Assembly: GCA_026260175.1 (NCBI GenBank)
Contig: JAKCWW010001219.1
Coordinates: 12,915-76,168, forward strand
Length of the DNA stretch: 63,254 bases
Source: Reticulitermes lucifugus
Lineage: Eukaryota > Arthropoda > Insecta > Blattodea > Rhinotermitidae
Reading direction: 5' to 3'
Each line of letters begins with the position of its first letter. Position 1 is the stretch's first letter. The position numbers were made by a program, and so were the translations under genes. The notes beneath the pieces are model-generated. The model was given only the letters and a program-made list of their open reading frames with translations, did no database searches and was not told where the DNA came from. Shown one piece after another: positions 44,901-54,527 of the stretch.

Positions 44901-47900
44901 AAGCTTGTGAGTCACTGAAGAATTATACAGAACTTACTACGCTCCCATGTGAATTAAAGTATGTCTCACCAGTGAGAGTAAGTTCCCCTCGTCCAGTCAT
45001 GCCACGAGGATGTTTTTCCTGGGCAGACAAAAGCCTCTCCTTCCTGCTAACTGCATTCTCCTCACTCCTTTTCACCAGACTTCCCATATCCATACTGTCA
45101 ATATCAATCCTTGCAGTTGGACTTGGGATTTCTTTGTGCATCTTTGCATTTCTGTGCCCTCCACCAAGATCAATCCTTGTGCTAATGCCTCTAGAGTCTG
45201 ACCTGCCAGCAGTTTCTGATGCAGCACCGCTAACATCTTTAAATTTGATCAGTTCAGTAGGATCCATTTGTCCTGTTGGACTCTTGCTGCCTGCAGGACT
45301 GCTAAGTGGAGAAGACTGTAGCTTCTTAGGCGAAGCTAAGCTTGGTGCAGCTAAAGGTGACAGAACTGGAGATGTCTTCAGTGGAGCCTGGAAAGATATG
45401 CATCACTTTCAAATAAGTAAACGCAAAATGTACAGAGATGGCCATGTAATAGTCACAATCATAACAAACTAAAATTTACTAAACCATTCTGTAACTAACA
45501 GAGTGTCTAGTTATATTTGTTTGATGTGGAAATGTACTGTAAATCACAAGAAATTGGACTTAACATCATATAAATATAAATAATAATATTACTTCTAAAA
45601 GTTAAAAGGGAAAATAAATACTAAGTCATAAGCATTCCTCATTGCCCTTTGATATTGCATTTTCAAGTATGAAGTTAGAAATCCTGATTTAGTGAGTTAG
45701 GATGGTTTTCTTTGCAAATTTTGAACACGGAAGTACATGGCATGTTAAAATCCATGCTCAAGCACCTCTTGCAATAAGCTGAAATATTTATAAGCAGGAG
45801 TGCACAAATCCCAGATGCCAAGTCACCATGGTAACTAAATTTTGTGTGGTGGCATCTAATGTTTGTAGGTCCTCAAAATGGAACTTGCTTCATGTTACAC
45901 ATCTGGCACCTAGAATTTTGAGGTAGCTCCTAGAGTTTTGGGAAATTTGTGCATCCCTGTTTGTAAGTACTCGTACATATTCACATAACATCAAAATAGT
46001 ATTTATGTTCTTATATAACATTACATTTTCATTAAATATTTATTTTCTATAGATGTAAACATAAATTATTCTTCACGCATTCAGAAAAGTGCTGTAGACT
46101 GTTCAGTAATCTCTGCAAATATTCAAAACACCACAGGTTAGTTGATGCACAGAAAAGTTAGAAAACGCATGCACAGCATAACAATTCTTGTATAGATTCC
46201 TCAAAAACTTGCAGAAACAGTATATTGGGAATGAAGAGTGCGTCACATTTTACTCTAAAACTATCGCTTGAAAAATATTTCACTGCAATAAATATTTAAC
46301 AAGTTATGCTCAAGATACACATGTAAGTCTTCACACAGTGTGTCCATTATTGTTGTTCCACTTTGGTCAAAGTCAGAATGTCTTGACAATTGTTGTTCCA
46401 CTTTAACCAAAACTGGCATGTGCTGACGTTTGTTGTTCCACTCTAACCGAATTGGAATGTGATGACAAATTTTAGTAGAACTCTCTAACATCAAATTTCA
46501 TGAAAATCTGTTCAGCAGGTCTCATCAAATTTATACATGCAAAATAAAAAAGTTTACACTGTTATTCATAACACATAAATTTCACGTTATTATCACCGTG
46601 CATCTTTACTAAACAGCTTATATCAAACCAACTGATGTACAATTAAAAACCACTTTTTATTGTAGCTTTTACAAAACGTTTTATTTTATTATTATTATAA
46701 AAGCTACAATAAAAAGTGGTTTTTAATTGTGCATCAGTTGGTTTGATATAAGCTGTTCATAACACATAACTTGTTTTCCTGATTCAATAAAATTTAAATT
46801 TGAAATACAGCATTACTTTATGAATTCCCTGTATTATTAACATGCACAAATTCAAGCAGAACAAACAAGCACTGTTGCATATCAACATTACATACCAATT
46901 GAATACGTCCCTTCTTGAGCATGTCACTGGTTCTCAACGGTTCTAATGAACATGGAACAGGCTGTGTGTTAGGAGCAGTAGATGTACCCTCTTCGTAACT
47001 TTTCAAGTCTTCTTTGGCTGATGTTTTGGAATCTTCCTCACCTGAAAAAAAAATATATATTGAAAATAAACACACACAGCCATCATACAACTGTTTTCAA
47101 AACAAGCAAAAATATTAATAAATTACTGATATATTTTCTCAAAATCAGTCATACACAACATATAAGACGGGATAAAACAGGCAAGATGTTTTGGCTAATT
47201 AAGCAATCATCAGGCTTTTTTTGAGAACATTCAAAATTATACTAATACTGCAATAGTATTAGTACCCTTTTTAATGTTTTCAAAAAAAGGCCGGATGATG
47301 GCTTCATATGCCGAAATATGTTGCCTATTTTATCTGTCTTACATGTTGTGCAAGACTGATTTTGAGAAAATATATCTGCAACTGAAAACACAATGGAGAT
47401 GTGTCATCTCCAAACAAATTACTAAATGACTGTCTAAAAAAAATTAAAAATTACTCCAGACAGAGAGGCAGAAACACTTTTTATAATACCCACAAGCCTT
47501 TGCTCTAACACAACAAAATAAAAACAACCAAAGATTCACTCACTGATTTAATCCTTCAAATCTCCCATATTATTTAAGCTATAGAGGAGAAAATATCAGC
47601 ATTACTTTACAAATTTTAACAGATTTACCACTGACTTGTAGAACCTTTTTATATCAAATCAATTTACAAGAAAGAGTTCTTCCACATTTTAGACTGATAT
47701 TTTATCTTCTAAGGTTTAATGAGCTTAAAATTCCTAAAAAAAAAATAAAGTTTCTTTACAGGGATGCATGACAGAATACATGTAATTATTCCTGTACTGA
47801 GTATACAAATCTGACAAATTGAAAGATAACAAGTTTTTAACTTCCAACCTGAGAACCAAATTTGCCAAGCCACAGAAGAAACAAGACATTAAACTCTATC

Positions 47901-50900
47901 TTTATTTAATTGTTTGTCTACAATTTCCTAATTTACTTTAACATGTCAGAAGTTTTGTTCATGTATTTCAAGAATTACAGTTTTGAACTTCTTATGTCTT
48001 GCAATAAAGTAATATGAGCTACAGCATACCTGCTGAGCTGATGCTTTCCGAGCGAACCTTCCTGACCAGGTTTCTATATATGTCGTCCAGAGGGTGTTCC
48101 CAACGAGACTCTCCACTTTTGAAGTTGAAGTAGTACCAAGATTCCAGTTCCTCATCATAACTATCAAAAAATATTGTATACATTTCAATAACATTCATTT
48201 CAAAATTAATTTCCAGCATGTTCCGTTTGTTTTCTCCACACTCACCATGGTTTCCAGCCAGCAGGTAAAGCTTGCATAAGACCATCTCGTGCAAAGTGGA
48301 GCAGGTGTGGTTCACTGTCAGGATTGATTCCAATTTTCACTGCATAGTCCCTCACTTCTGTTAATAAAACAAACAAAATTTCATTTGTGGATAAAACAAA
48401 AGTATTCTTCCTTAGAATAGTTGTGACAAAAATATCTACCAAATTTATCAAATTCAGATGAACTCCTTTTTAACTGTTTCCTTTACTCATGTCCTCCTAT
48501 CAGCACAGCTATGACCCAAATATCTCCTTCAGCTATGCATATGAAACACATAATGTTCTACATCTGATCTTTCCGTCTACTTCTGGTTACTCAGCAAATC
48601 CGTCCAAGCAGAAACACATCTGAACTGTTTAACCTTGTCCATATCGTGTACATGCATATATTACTATAATATACTGAGAACCAACTCGTACACAAATAAT
48701 ACAACACAACACTCAATCACCTTTATATAAACCCCAACATGTTTCGATGCACTAGTGCACCATCTTCAGGGGGGAAACCACACTTAAAAACACTTAAAAA
48801 CACACAAGCACAGTTTTTTAAAAATGTTCTTTAAAAGTATTATTATCATAACCACCACATGTTGACACAGCATGTAGATGCGTTGATGATTATTGTTTAT
48901 TAATCAGTCATACTGCCGATCCCAGTGGCCGTGCGATCTAAGGCGTGGGTCTTCGGCCGCTCGCTTACTAGGATCGNNNNNNNNNNNNNNNNNNNNNNNN
49001 NNNNNNNNNNNNNNNNNNNNNNNNNNNNNNNNNNNNNNNNNNNNNNNNNNNNNNNNNNNNNNNNNNTCCAGAGGAGTCCTACCGACTGTGGTGTGTCTCA
49101 AATGTGTGTGACCATGAAACCTTGACGAATCGAGGAGGCCCAGGCCCATATAAGGCTGTCGAGCCATAGAAAAAAAAATCAGTCATACTACAGCCATCAA
49201 CATGTAAACGTCACCCCAGCTACTGGACGAAGCCCGTATTAAGCCATATAATGAACTTGATGCTTGTATTCTGCAACACTCCATCTCCACAACATGTTAC
49301 TTATTAACAAACAATAATCATCAATGCACCTACATGCTGCATCAACGTGTGGTGGTTATGATAATAATTGATTAGGTTAATCTAAAAATAAAGTAATCTA
49401 AAATGTTTATTCATTTATGTTTTCTTAAAAATTAATACTTCCAATTTGGAAAGTGTGAGAGGTGTATTCTTTTGTTGTTTTAATTTTATTTTCATATCCA
49501 AAGACAACGTTTCTATTCTGTTGACACCTTTTGTGTTTTCTTCGAACCTTCTAAACTGTTTTTCTCAATTCCTTATTATGGGACTGAATATACTCGTGTG
49601 TAGCTCTCTCGCTGTCAGCACCTCGTGTTGTTATTGCATGCGTCAACTTACAACTCGAAGTCCTGATAAAAAGAAAAATACACAAAAATGTATTCAATAC
49701 AATGATAGGGAATTGAGAAAAACAGTTTAGAAGGTTCGAACAAAATACAAAAAATCAACAAAATAAAAACTTCATCTCTGGAATGAAAAGAAAATTAAAA
49801 CATCGAAAAATACACCTCTCACACGTTCCAACTTGGGACTATTAATTTTTAACAAAAAATTAAATTAACCTAATCAACGGACCCCAATATGTTAGAAATG
49901 TTCGTGCCTTAATAAATATTTTTGGCTTTCCAATATATAAAAAAGATTAGCAATATGAGAGTAGCTACTATGAAGATATCTTACAAAACTACAAAGGCTA
50001 AAATTGTAATAAATACTATGTAATTGTGAGATTTCACAATAAAGTATATATGTATATTGCACTTTTAGGCTAATTTGGAGTTTTTATGCATACAGCCTAA
50101 TGATAGTCTAAAAGGACCGAAATATGTAGCTTACATGAAAATACTCAGTCGTGTTAGACCATCTTTCACTATTTATTGAATTAATATTTTCTCTGTATTG
50201 TTCTTTTTCATCGGTCGTATAGATTCTGTCCCATTTCTATGACAGTCAGTTACAGTTGGTTTCATTTATTTATTTATTTAATTGTTGCTCCAATACCAGC
50301 ATCTCATTTAAATGTCAAACAGAAACAAAGTCTTGCAACACAAGCGAACACAGAAACCCCTCGTCCAACGCAGTTTTGACTCTGTGTCGCTTAAAATAAT
50401 TAAATATGTGGGGGGAAATAAATTTGCCAAGGGCTGATAATTTTAAATACACACGTATAAACGCGGGCAATTACTCAATCGCTGAGAACTTGGGAACGTC
50501 AGCTACCTAAATACTGTCAGAACGTTTACAGTGATGGGCCGGGGGGGNGGGCATAAGCGTCCGCATTCACGTAACCCTATTCCCATACGAAATTTGGGAA
50601 ATGCGGTTTTGCCCAACATGCCGTAATCACTACCCCTAGCCGCCGCATTGGATGAGGAATCACTGTATTTTGTTCCACTCTTGGCTTCCTTTCTTACGGT
50701 TTGTTTCTCTGTATGGTGTAAAATAATGCTTGCAAACTATATTTCTATTCTAAATTCCGAAATCTGTTTCATTGCTTTACTGTCAATAATTACTTTTACG
50801 TGGCATTAGCTAGACTTATCAACACTGATAACTATTAAGTCATAAAATCATGCACACATGACTGGAACAGGGCAGTTTCTTCAATACAGAATACGCAAGA

Positions 50901-52478
50901 TTTAATGTGCGTAAAACAGGGGGCAAGGGACATCCAGCAGTCATACTGACATCAGTATGTAAATGGCACATTACAGTCACTACAAGTGCAGAGAAGAAGA
51001 CAGAAGGGAGCAGCAAGTAGGCCTACTTCACAAGCACATTATAAATAACAGGAAAGACAGAGAAAAGAAACGGGGAAAGCAAGAACGAAACGAAAAGGAA
51101 TAGGAAAAACCGCAATTGTCAACACTAATATTGTCCTCAGGAGAGGAATATGAAAATTATACTCAAACCTTTCAAACAAAACAAATATTAGAAGGAACAA
51201 TGAGAGGGAGGCAGGGAGTGAGAGAGAGCAGAATATTCTTATTCTTATTCTTAACAGCTACAAATAGAATAGAACGTCTACTTAATTTCAGTGGGATTGG
51301 TACACACATTTTCAAAATCTATTTTTAACCAAAAATAAATGAAACAACATGTCAACATCAACAGTATTCTCAAAAGATAAGTTGCTGGTAAAATAAATAA
51401 AGGGGGGGGGCGGTAGATTGAGGTTCAGAGAATCACTATGACTGCAAAACATGTGGCAGGTAGTTGTCATGTAATGTAAATACCACACCAAACCCAGCTG
51501 TCACTTGTACATTAATAAACTAATCACAACAATACCTGAATTCTTCAGCAAACTGGTGCATTACAGCCTCGCAAGTGATGCCCTTGTCATATGAAATTGT
51601 TTTAAAATCTCAGTATGAAGAGTCGCGATTCTTTCCTGCAAAATTCACAGCAGCGCCATTGTGTGTATTTTTGTAGCGCAGAAATGTGTCAATTTTTGTA
51701 CTAAAAAAGAAGATTTGCATTTCACGTGGTGCAGTATATTACAAAATTTCAGCCGGTTTGTACACCGTTATTTTCAGACGACGGGGGTGAGGTTGCGGGG
51801 TTTAAGCACGCCTTTATATTGATCCTGGCCGTTCGTCCCATCCCATTCCAACTTCTGCTTGTACTACCATCATTCGCGATCTTTTCTGGCATAAAGCCTC
51901 GTATTATGCAAACTCAACACTGTACTTCAACATGGTTCTATTTGCTCACGAAGACTACGCGTGTAATGTATAAATACAGTAAGTTTATCCTGTCACAAAA
52001 GTACTATTAAATTCACACAGCAGAACGGGTCAGATTTCCGGGTTAAAGCGGGGTAGATTTGAAGTACTGTACCAAAGAAAAACAAAGGTAAATATTTCTT
52101 TTATGTGCAGGTTCCTCTTAAATAGCGACCAGCTGAGGGCATGGATGAGTTAACAGCTCTTAGTTTGGGGTTCCACCCATAAAACCCGCATTGCATATGA
52201 CCTTCCCGGCGGTACCATGATTACAAACAAACGATCGATATTGCCAAAAATGTTCAGGCACAGCACAATTGTTTTGAGACATGAGAAGTCTACGTTACCC
52301 GCTAACTACAAATGCTGCGTAGCACAATATTACACCTTCTTCTAAACCTAAAACAAACATATAAGAGACCATTGTTAACGTATTCAAAACAGCCGCCTTT
52401 ACCTTCTTCTGACGGAATACTGTTTTCATCAAAAACTTCTTTACAAACGATTGTACGAGACGACGGCAAACAACTCAT
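23933..52478 (-). CDS. CEP164: CEP164 homologue, centriolar distal-appendage protein, 20 coding exons
   Basis: Distal-appendage protein of the mother centriole; in vertebrates its WW region recruits TTBK2 to start ciliogenesis. Exons (minus): 52478-52403, 48357-48246, 48160-48030, 47041-46896, 45387-44970, 43927-43685, 42499-42287, 41011-40215, 39565-39420, 38707-38347, 37772-37542, 37034-36886, 35458-35249, 33412-33117, 32018-31749, 30193-30006, 29277-29043, 27838-27671, 25879-25661, 24123-23933. Phases join throughout to 4,800 nt, about 1,599 aa (human 1,460). The N-terminus ([18 protein letters not shown], then LPAGWKPC) tracks human CEP164. A WW domain follows (W60, YYF 72-74, W83, P86), then a Ser/Pro-rich and acidic middle, a coiled coil from about residue 640 to 1060, and C-terminal blocks ([41 protein letters not shown]) matching the human order. 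Uncertain joins: exon 14 acceptor, exon 19 donor, start of the last exon. Confidence 0.92.
24701..24864. mobile_element. hAT-type MITE (second family), CEP164 intron 19
   Basis: Starts CAGGGGTGCACAAATCC, ends TGGTGCATCCTTG. Same internal sequence as the copy at 45795. Flanks cagtagtg/gagtagta agree at 6 of 8 positions. Confidence 0.82.
25205..25262 (+). repeat. Single hammerhead-like arm, CEP164 intron 19
   Basis: CTGAAGA (25215-25221), CA, perfect stem II GGGGC/GCCCC, then CAAAATGTAGTG in place of GAAACGTAGTG. Decayed second box. Confidence 0.4.
25538..25592. repeat. (GAT)n / G-rich low-complexity run
   Basis: GAT units on either side of a GAGGGGGAGG stretch, in CEP164 intron 19. Confidence 0.85.
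26140..26860. repeat. Foldback element of about 720 bp in CEP164 intron 18
   Basis: Arms of roughly 120 bases at 26140-26262 and 26732-26860 are inverted copies (shared words include aaaggaaat, aattagattt, actacatgtttc, actacatttaaaacatc). Each arm carries a hammerhead-like core; the right one reads CTGATAA..GAAACATGTA. The roughly 470 bp between them has no recognised gene. Confidence 0.78.
26201..26242 (-). ncRNA. Hammerhead ribozyme-like motif, left arm of a foldback
   Basis: Minus strand: GUAC, CUGAUGA (26238-26232), U, stem II GGCC/GGUC, an unpaired U, GAA (26214-26212), ACAUGU (26211-26206), A (26205), GUGC (26204-26201). Stem I GUAC/GUGC pairs with one wobble. Lies in CEP164 intron 18, sense orientation. 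Confidence 0.45.
29405..29745 (-). mobile_element. tRNA-derived SINE (family 3) with assembly gap, CEP164 intron 16
   Basis: Minus strand begins GGCATGCGGTGGTGCAGTTG (A box TGGTGCAGTTGG) with B box GGGTTCGATTCC, a body across an 82-base gap, and a tail toward 29405. The tRNA-like head has no matching acceptor stem, so it is a SINE head, not a tRNA gene. Confidence 0.75.
29518..29599. other. Assembly gap (82 N)
   Basis: Run of N inside the family-3 SINE. Confidence 0.99.
29799..30068 (-). repeat. Tandem 135-bp duplication covering the end of CEP164 exon 16
   Basis: Units 29799-29933 and 29934-30068 differ at about three positions. The upstream (real) copy contains the last 63 bases of exon 16 and its donor CAG|GTAATG. 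The second copy repeats the same coding end and donor within the intron. Confidence 0.85.
30287..30548 (-). mobile_element. tRNA-derived SINE (family 1), copy C, CEP164 intron 15
   Basis: Family-1 head at 30548 reading down, middle with GGTACC, tail TTCACCTTTACCC at 30287. Lies between CEP164 exons 15 and 16 in the same orientation as the gene. Confidence 0.78.
32690..32865 (+). repeat. Half foldback, family F1, CEP164 intron 14
   Basis: Contains cttgaccctgaagatggaga and the complement of the family end word (acatctcagaagac). CTGAAGA is intact but GAAA has become GACA. Confidence 0.6.
35249..39565 (-). other. CEP164: CEP164 exons 9-13: coiled-coil block
   Basis: Five exons (39565-39420, 38707-38347, 37772-37542, 37034-36886, 35458-35249) encode almost unbroken charged helix rich in E, K, Q, R and L, for example [20 protein letters not shown] and [17 protein letters not shown]. 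This matches the long central coiled coil of vertebrate CEP164. Exon 13 ends in a Ser/Thr/Gly-rich stretch ([20 protein letters not shown]) that closes the helix. Confidence 0.85.
38875..39081 (-). mobile_element. Foldback element family F2, copy 2, CEP164 intron 9
   Basis: Same family as at 23451, opposite orientation. Both arms include the gagttgacgcggctgtgcgc block or its complement. Flanked by acattgtctgttat (38861-38874) and acattctctgttat (39082-39095), a 14-bp target-site duplication with one change. Cores are slightly decayed (CUAAGGA on the minus strand; GAAA changed to AAAA on the plus strand). Confidence 0.75.
40215..41011 (-). other. CEP164: CEP164 exon 8: largest exon, disordered region running into coiled coil
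   Basis: 797 nt, residues about 447-712. The first two thirds are Ser/Lys/Glu-rich low-complexity sequence. The last part turns into a regular 11-residue pattern ([33 protein letters not shown]) and then a heptad-like coiled coil through [13 protein letters not shown]. The donor is CAG|GTATAT. Confidence 0.85.
43168..43446 (-). mobile_element. tRNA-derived SINE (family 1), copy D, CEP164 intron 6
   Basis: Minus strand begins GGAGCTGGGATAGTGTAGTC with B box GAGTTCGAATCC, the best preserved head of the family here. It is inside CEP164 between exons 6 and 7. Confidence 0.8.
45795..45959. mobile_element. hAT-type MITE (second family), CEP164 intron 4
   Basis: Starts CAGGAGTGCACAAATCC and ends AAATTTGTGCATCCCTG (inverted repeats). 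Flanks tttataag and tttgtaag are an 8-bp duplication with one change. Two relatives lie at 24701-24864 and 10595-10834. Confidence 0.85.
46351..46470. repeat. 40-bp minisatellite, three units, CEP164 intron 4
   Basis: tgttgttcca recurs at 46351, 46391 and 46431 with similar sequence after it (cttt..tcaaa..gaatgt..tgac). Confidence 0.8.
46612..46757. repeat. Near-perfect 60-bp hairpin, CEP164 intron 4
   Basis: Arms 46612-46671 and 46698-46757 differ at one position, with a 26-base AT-rich loop. A 14-bp direct repeat ttcataacacataa lies at 46565-46578 and 46756-46769, near the two ends. Confidence 0.85.
47124..47382. repeat. Foldback element with hammerhead-like cores, CEP164 intron 3
   Basis: Arms of about 115-130 bases, inverted. 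Right arm, plus strand: CGGATGA (47292-47298), T, GGC/GCC, GAA, ATATGT, T, GCCT, with AGGC just before the first box. Left arm, minus strand: exact CUGAUGA (47213-47207), but the second box is AAAA. Confidence 0.75.
48030..48357 (-). other. CEP164: CEP164 exons 2-3: conserved N-terminal region and WW domain
   Basis: Exon 2 (48357-48246) encodes [17 protein letters not shown] and [19 protein letters not shown]. Exon 3 (48160-48030) continues [17 protein letters not shown] and [16 protein letters not shown]. Both WW tryptophans, the aromatic triplet and the closing proline are present, so the fold should be intact. This is the segment that binds TTBK2 in vertebrate CEP164. The last codon of exon 2 (TG|T, Cys) is split by a small intron of 85 bases. 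Confidence 0.92.
48732..48773 (-). ncRNA. Hammerhead ribozyme-like motif, sense strand of CEP164 intron 1
   Basis: Minus strand: stem I CCCC (48773-48770), CUGAAGA (48769-48763), one U, stem II of 6 bp (GGUGCA against UGCAUC) with a CUAG loop (48761-48746), GAA (48745-48743), palindromic helix III ACAUGU (48742-48737), U at the cleavage position (48736), GGGG (48735-48732) pairing with CCCC. Every box of a type I hammerhead is present in order; the only departure is one extra U before stem II. Confidence 0.55.
48914..49176 (+). mobile_element. tRNA-derived SINE (family 2) with assembly gap, in CEP164 intron 1
   Basis: Plus strand starts TGCCGATCCCAGTGGCCGTG, then a 90-base N run, then the family-2 body and a short A tail (49169-49178). 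Exact 12-bp target-site duplication aatcagtcatac at 48902-48913 and 49177-49188. It is inserted into an older foldback repeat. Confidence 0.87.
48977..49066. other. Assembly gap (90 N)
   Basis: Run of N inside the family-2 SINE, just after its tRNA-like head. A lone N also occurs in a G run at 50548. Confidence 0.99.
49368..49878. repeat. Long foldback repeat, CEP164 intron 1
   Basis: Arms of about 170-230 bases (for example gtgagaggtgtatt and cgaaccttctaaactgtttt with their complements near 49820 and 49730), inner spacer about 70 bases. It directly abuts the preceding foldback. Confidence 0.75.
50085..50160 (+). repeat. Single hammerhead-like arm, CEP164 intron 1
   Basis: CTAATGA (50097-50103), stem II GTCT/GGAC, GAAATATGTA, then GCT pairing with AGC upstream. 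One change in the first box. Confidence 0.4.
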
Positions 52479-52889
52479 TTTGTAGCTTCATTTCTACAAT
52501 TATTGCAGCACAAACAACACTGCTATTTTGTTCGGGTTCATAACACATCAAGTAATTTGCCGACGTTCACCTTAACCCACAACCGAACTACCGAATACAC
52601 TTACCACCACTACCACATCCACTACAACCACGGATCATCTCGTATGGATCACGGATTATTACGTGTCTACATATTATACCTGACTCGATCCCAGGGCTTG
52701 TAGCCAAATTGAACTCTTGGACCACGGGTCATATCGTACCTTCTCAGAAGCACGGAGGGAAAATTCCAAATCGCAGCATTGCTGGTAACAAATGGCTCTG
52801 CACACGAACGACAGAGTCCACTAGTTCCCTACTTTTCTAGCGTGTGCTGCTACCTACCAAAGAACTAACAAATTATGGGCTTTCTTTGG

Positions 52890-52960
52890 GTTTCTGCAAT
52901 GTGAAGTGGTTCCGATGTTTCGGAGCAACGTACTGCCTCCGTCTTCAGGGTGACAATTGG
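52890..52960 (-). repeat. Half foldback, family F1, upstream of CEP164
   Basis: Minus strand: CACC, CUGAAGA (52948-52942), C, GGAG/CUCC, GAA (52921-52919), ACAU, C (52914), GG. All boxes fit the hammerhead consensus except the extra base after the first box. About 430 bp upstream of the CEP164 start codon. Confidence 0.5.
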
Positions 52961-54519
52961 CTCACCTAGATTCTGACGTGATACGGAGACCATCAACCAG
53001 ATAAAGGCCTAATTAAGGTCAGAGACTTGCGTAAAGCGGATGTCGACTTCCCTTGTTCTGTATACCCATACCTGTACACCAACGGTATAGCTTAGCTTGT
53101 CATATGAAAACTGTTAGCAGGAACCGGGATTGTGCTTACGCTAACGGTTTTCCCGTCTTGGCTGAGGGCTTTCATGTGTTCATATTAAGTAACTGTATTA
53201 CATGTAGCATTATGTCCCTTGGTGGGGGGGGAGAGGAGGAGAACTTTGGTTGGAAACCAGAATGGCTTGGGACACAAGCTTAAGGGTTTTGTGACCATGA
53301 GGGGGAAGGCACTTTAGAGAGACCTTGACTGGGGGGGATGAGGGCAAATGCAGGCCATGCTTCGTCCTTAAAATTATACACTGGCATTTGCCTTACAACT
53401 AACAAAATCATAATAAAAAACCTTAGTCAGGGCAACAGAAGAGTGCCAGTCACAATTCTTTGTATCGACTTTATGCCTTTTTATGGGCAGACTTGCCTGG
53501 GCCTGTTTACTTGCAGTCACCCTTGGCTAAAGCCTCAGGCAACTCTGGTCAGCCATCAATCCAAATAAACACGTTTGACTTTGTGGAACTAAGGGGTTCA
53601 CCACACCAGCTAACTTAAGCTGAAACTCTCAGTCAGTGCTTTTGATGTGGTCATGGAAAACTGACTTTTGGGTCACTCTGTAGGATTTCACGTATTTTGA
53701 ATATGGAAGCAGAAAAGCACTGTACAATAAGAAACATAGGTAAACTGTTCAGATTTATTTGAGGCCAGTGAAAAAAAAAAAATTATGTGTAGCAAAATAT
53801 TGCAACCACTAACACTGCAGTAATGTGTTTCTATAAATTTATGGCACAGTTTTGTTTGCACTCTAATCCATTATTAAATGTTAACACACTATTCATATAT
53901 GTCTTATTTCATACTATATTTATCTAGAAAGAATAACCTAACAGTATTGTTTATGTAAATTTGACATTCTAGTGATTGACTTACTATAAGAACAGACAAC
54001 ACAAAAGACTTCACATGAGTAATGCCACACACAAGAGGAAAGAACTGCAACATTGTTTCCTATTAAACTTACCATACATTATGTTGCTAAGAACATCATA
54101 ATACCACACATCTCAGCAGTGTAAGAAAGCCACGCGTGGACTGTCTAACTGTTGTCCATTTCCCTTTCAAACTGAATAAAACCTCAAAACTATGTATCAA
54201 GTTTATGAGATCTGAAGTTCTTACAGCAATGACTATGAAGAATATAATCTTCTCGGATGTGGTGTCATGTTGTTTGGTATAAATTTACTTCTATTTCATT
54301 TACTTCCCCACTCCCATCCCCTCTCACCTCAACACACAAATTTATTGCCTGAGATTCAATGTTATCATGGCAGTAACTATGAAAATAATGACCTACTGGA
54401 ATGTGATGCTATATTGTCTTGGAGAAATGTACATTTGCCAATTCTATAGAGGTTCACCATGTGAGATTTGAGGTTCTCATGGAAATGGCTATGTACATCA
54501 CTGCCTTCACAGATGTGAC
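52961..54519. other. No gene seen
   Basis: Includes G-rich runs (53225-53235, 53331-53337). The part from about 54230 to 54500 carries two worn pieces of the F1 repeat word. Confidence 0.5.
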
Positions 54520-54527
54520 ATCATATA

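Larger units (their letters stand above)
48837..49368. repeat. Foldback repeat split by a SINE, CEP164 intron 1
   Basis: Arms 48837-48901 and about 49303-49368 share ttatcataaccaccac and gatgattattgtt words in inverted orientation. The SINE at 48914-49176 is inserted next to the left arm. Confidence 0.72.
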
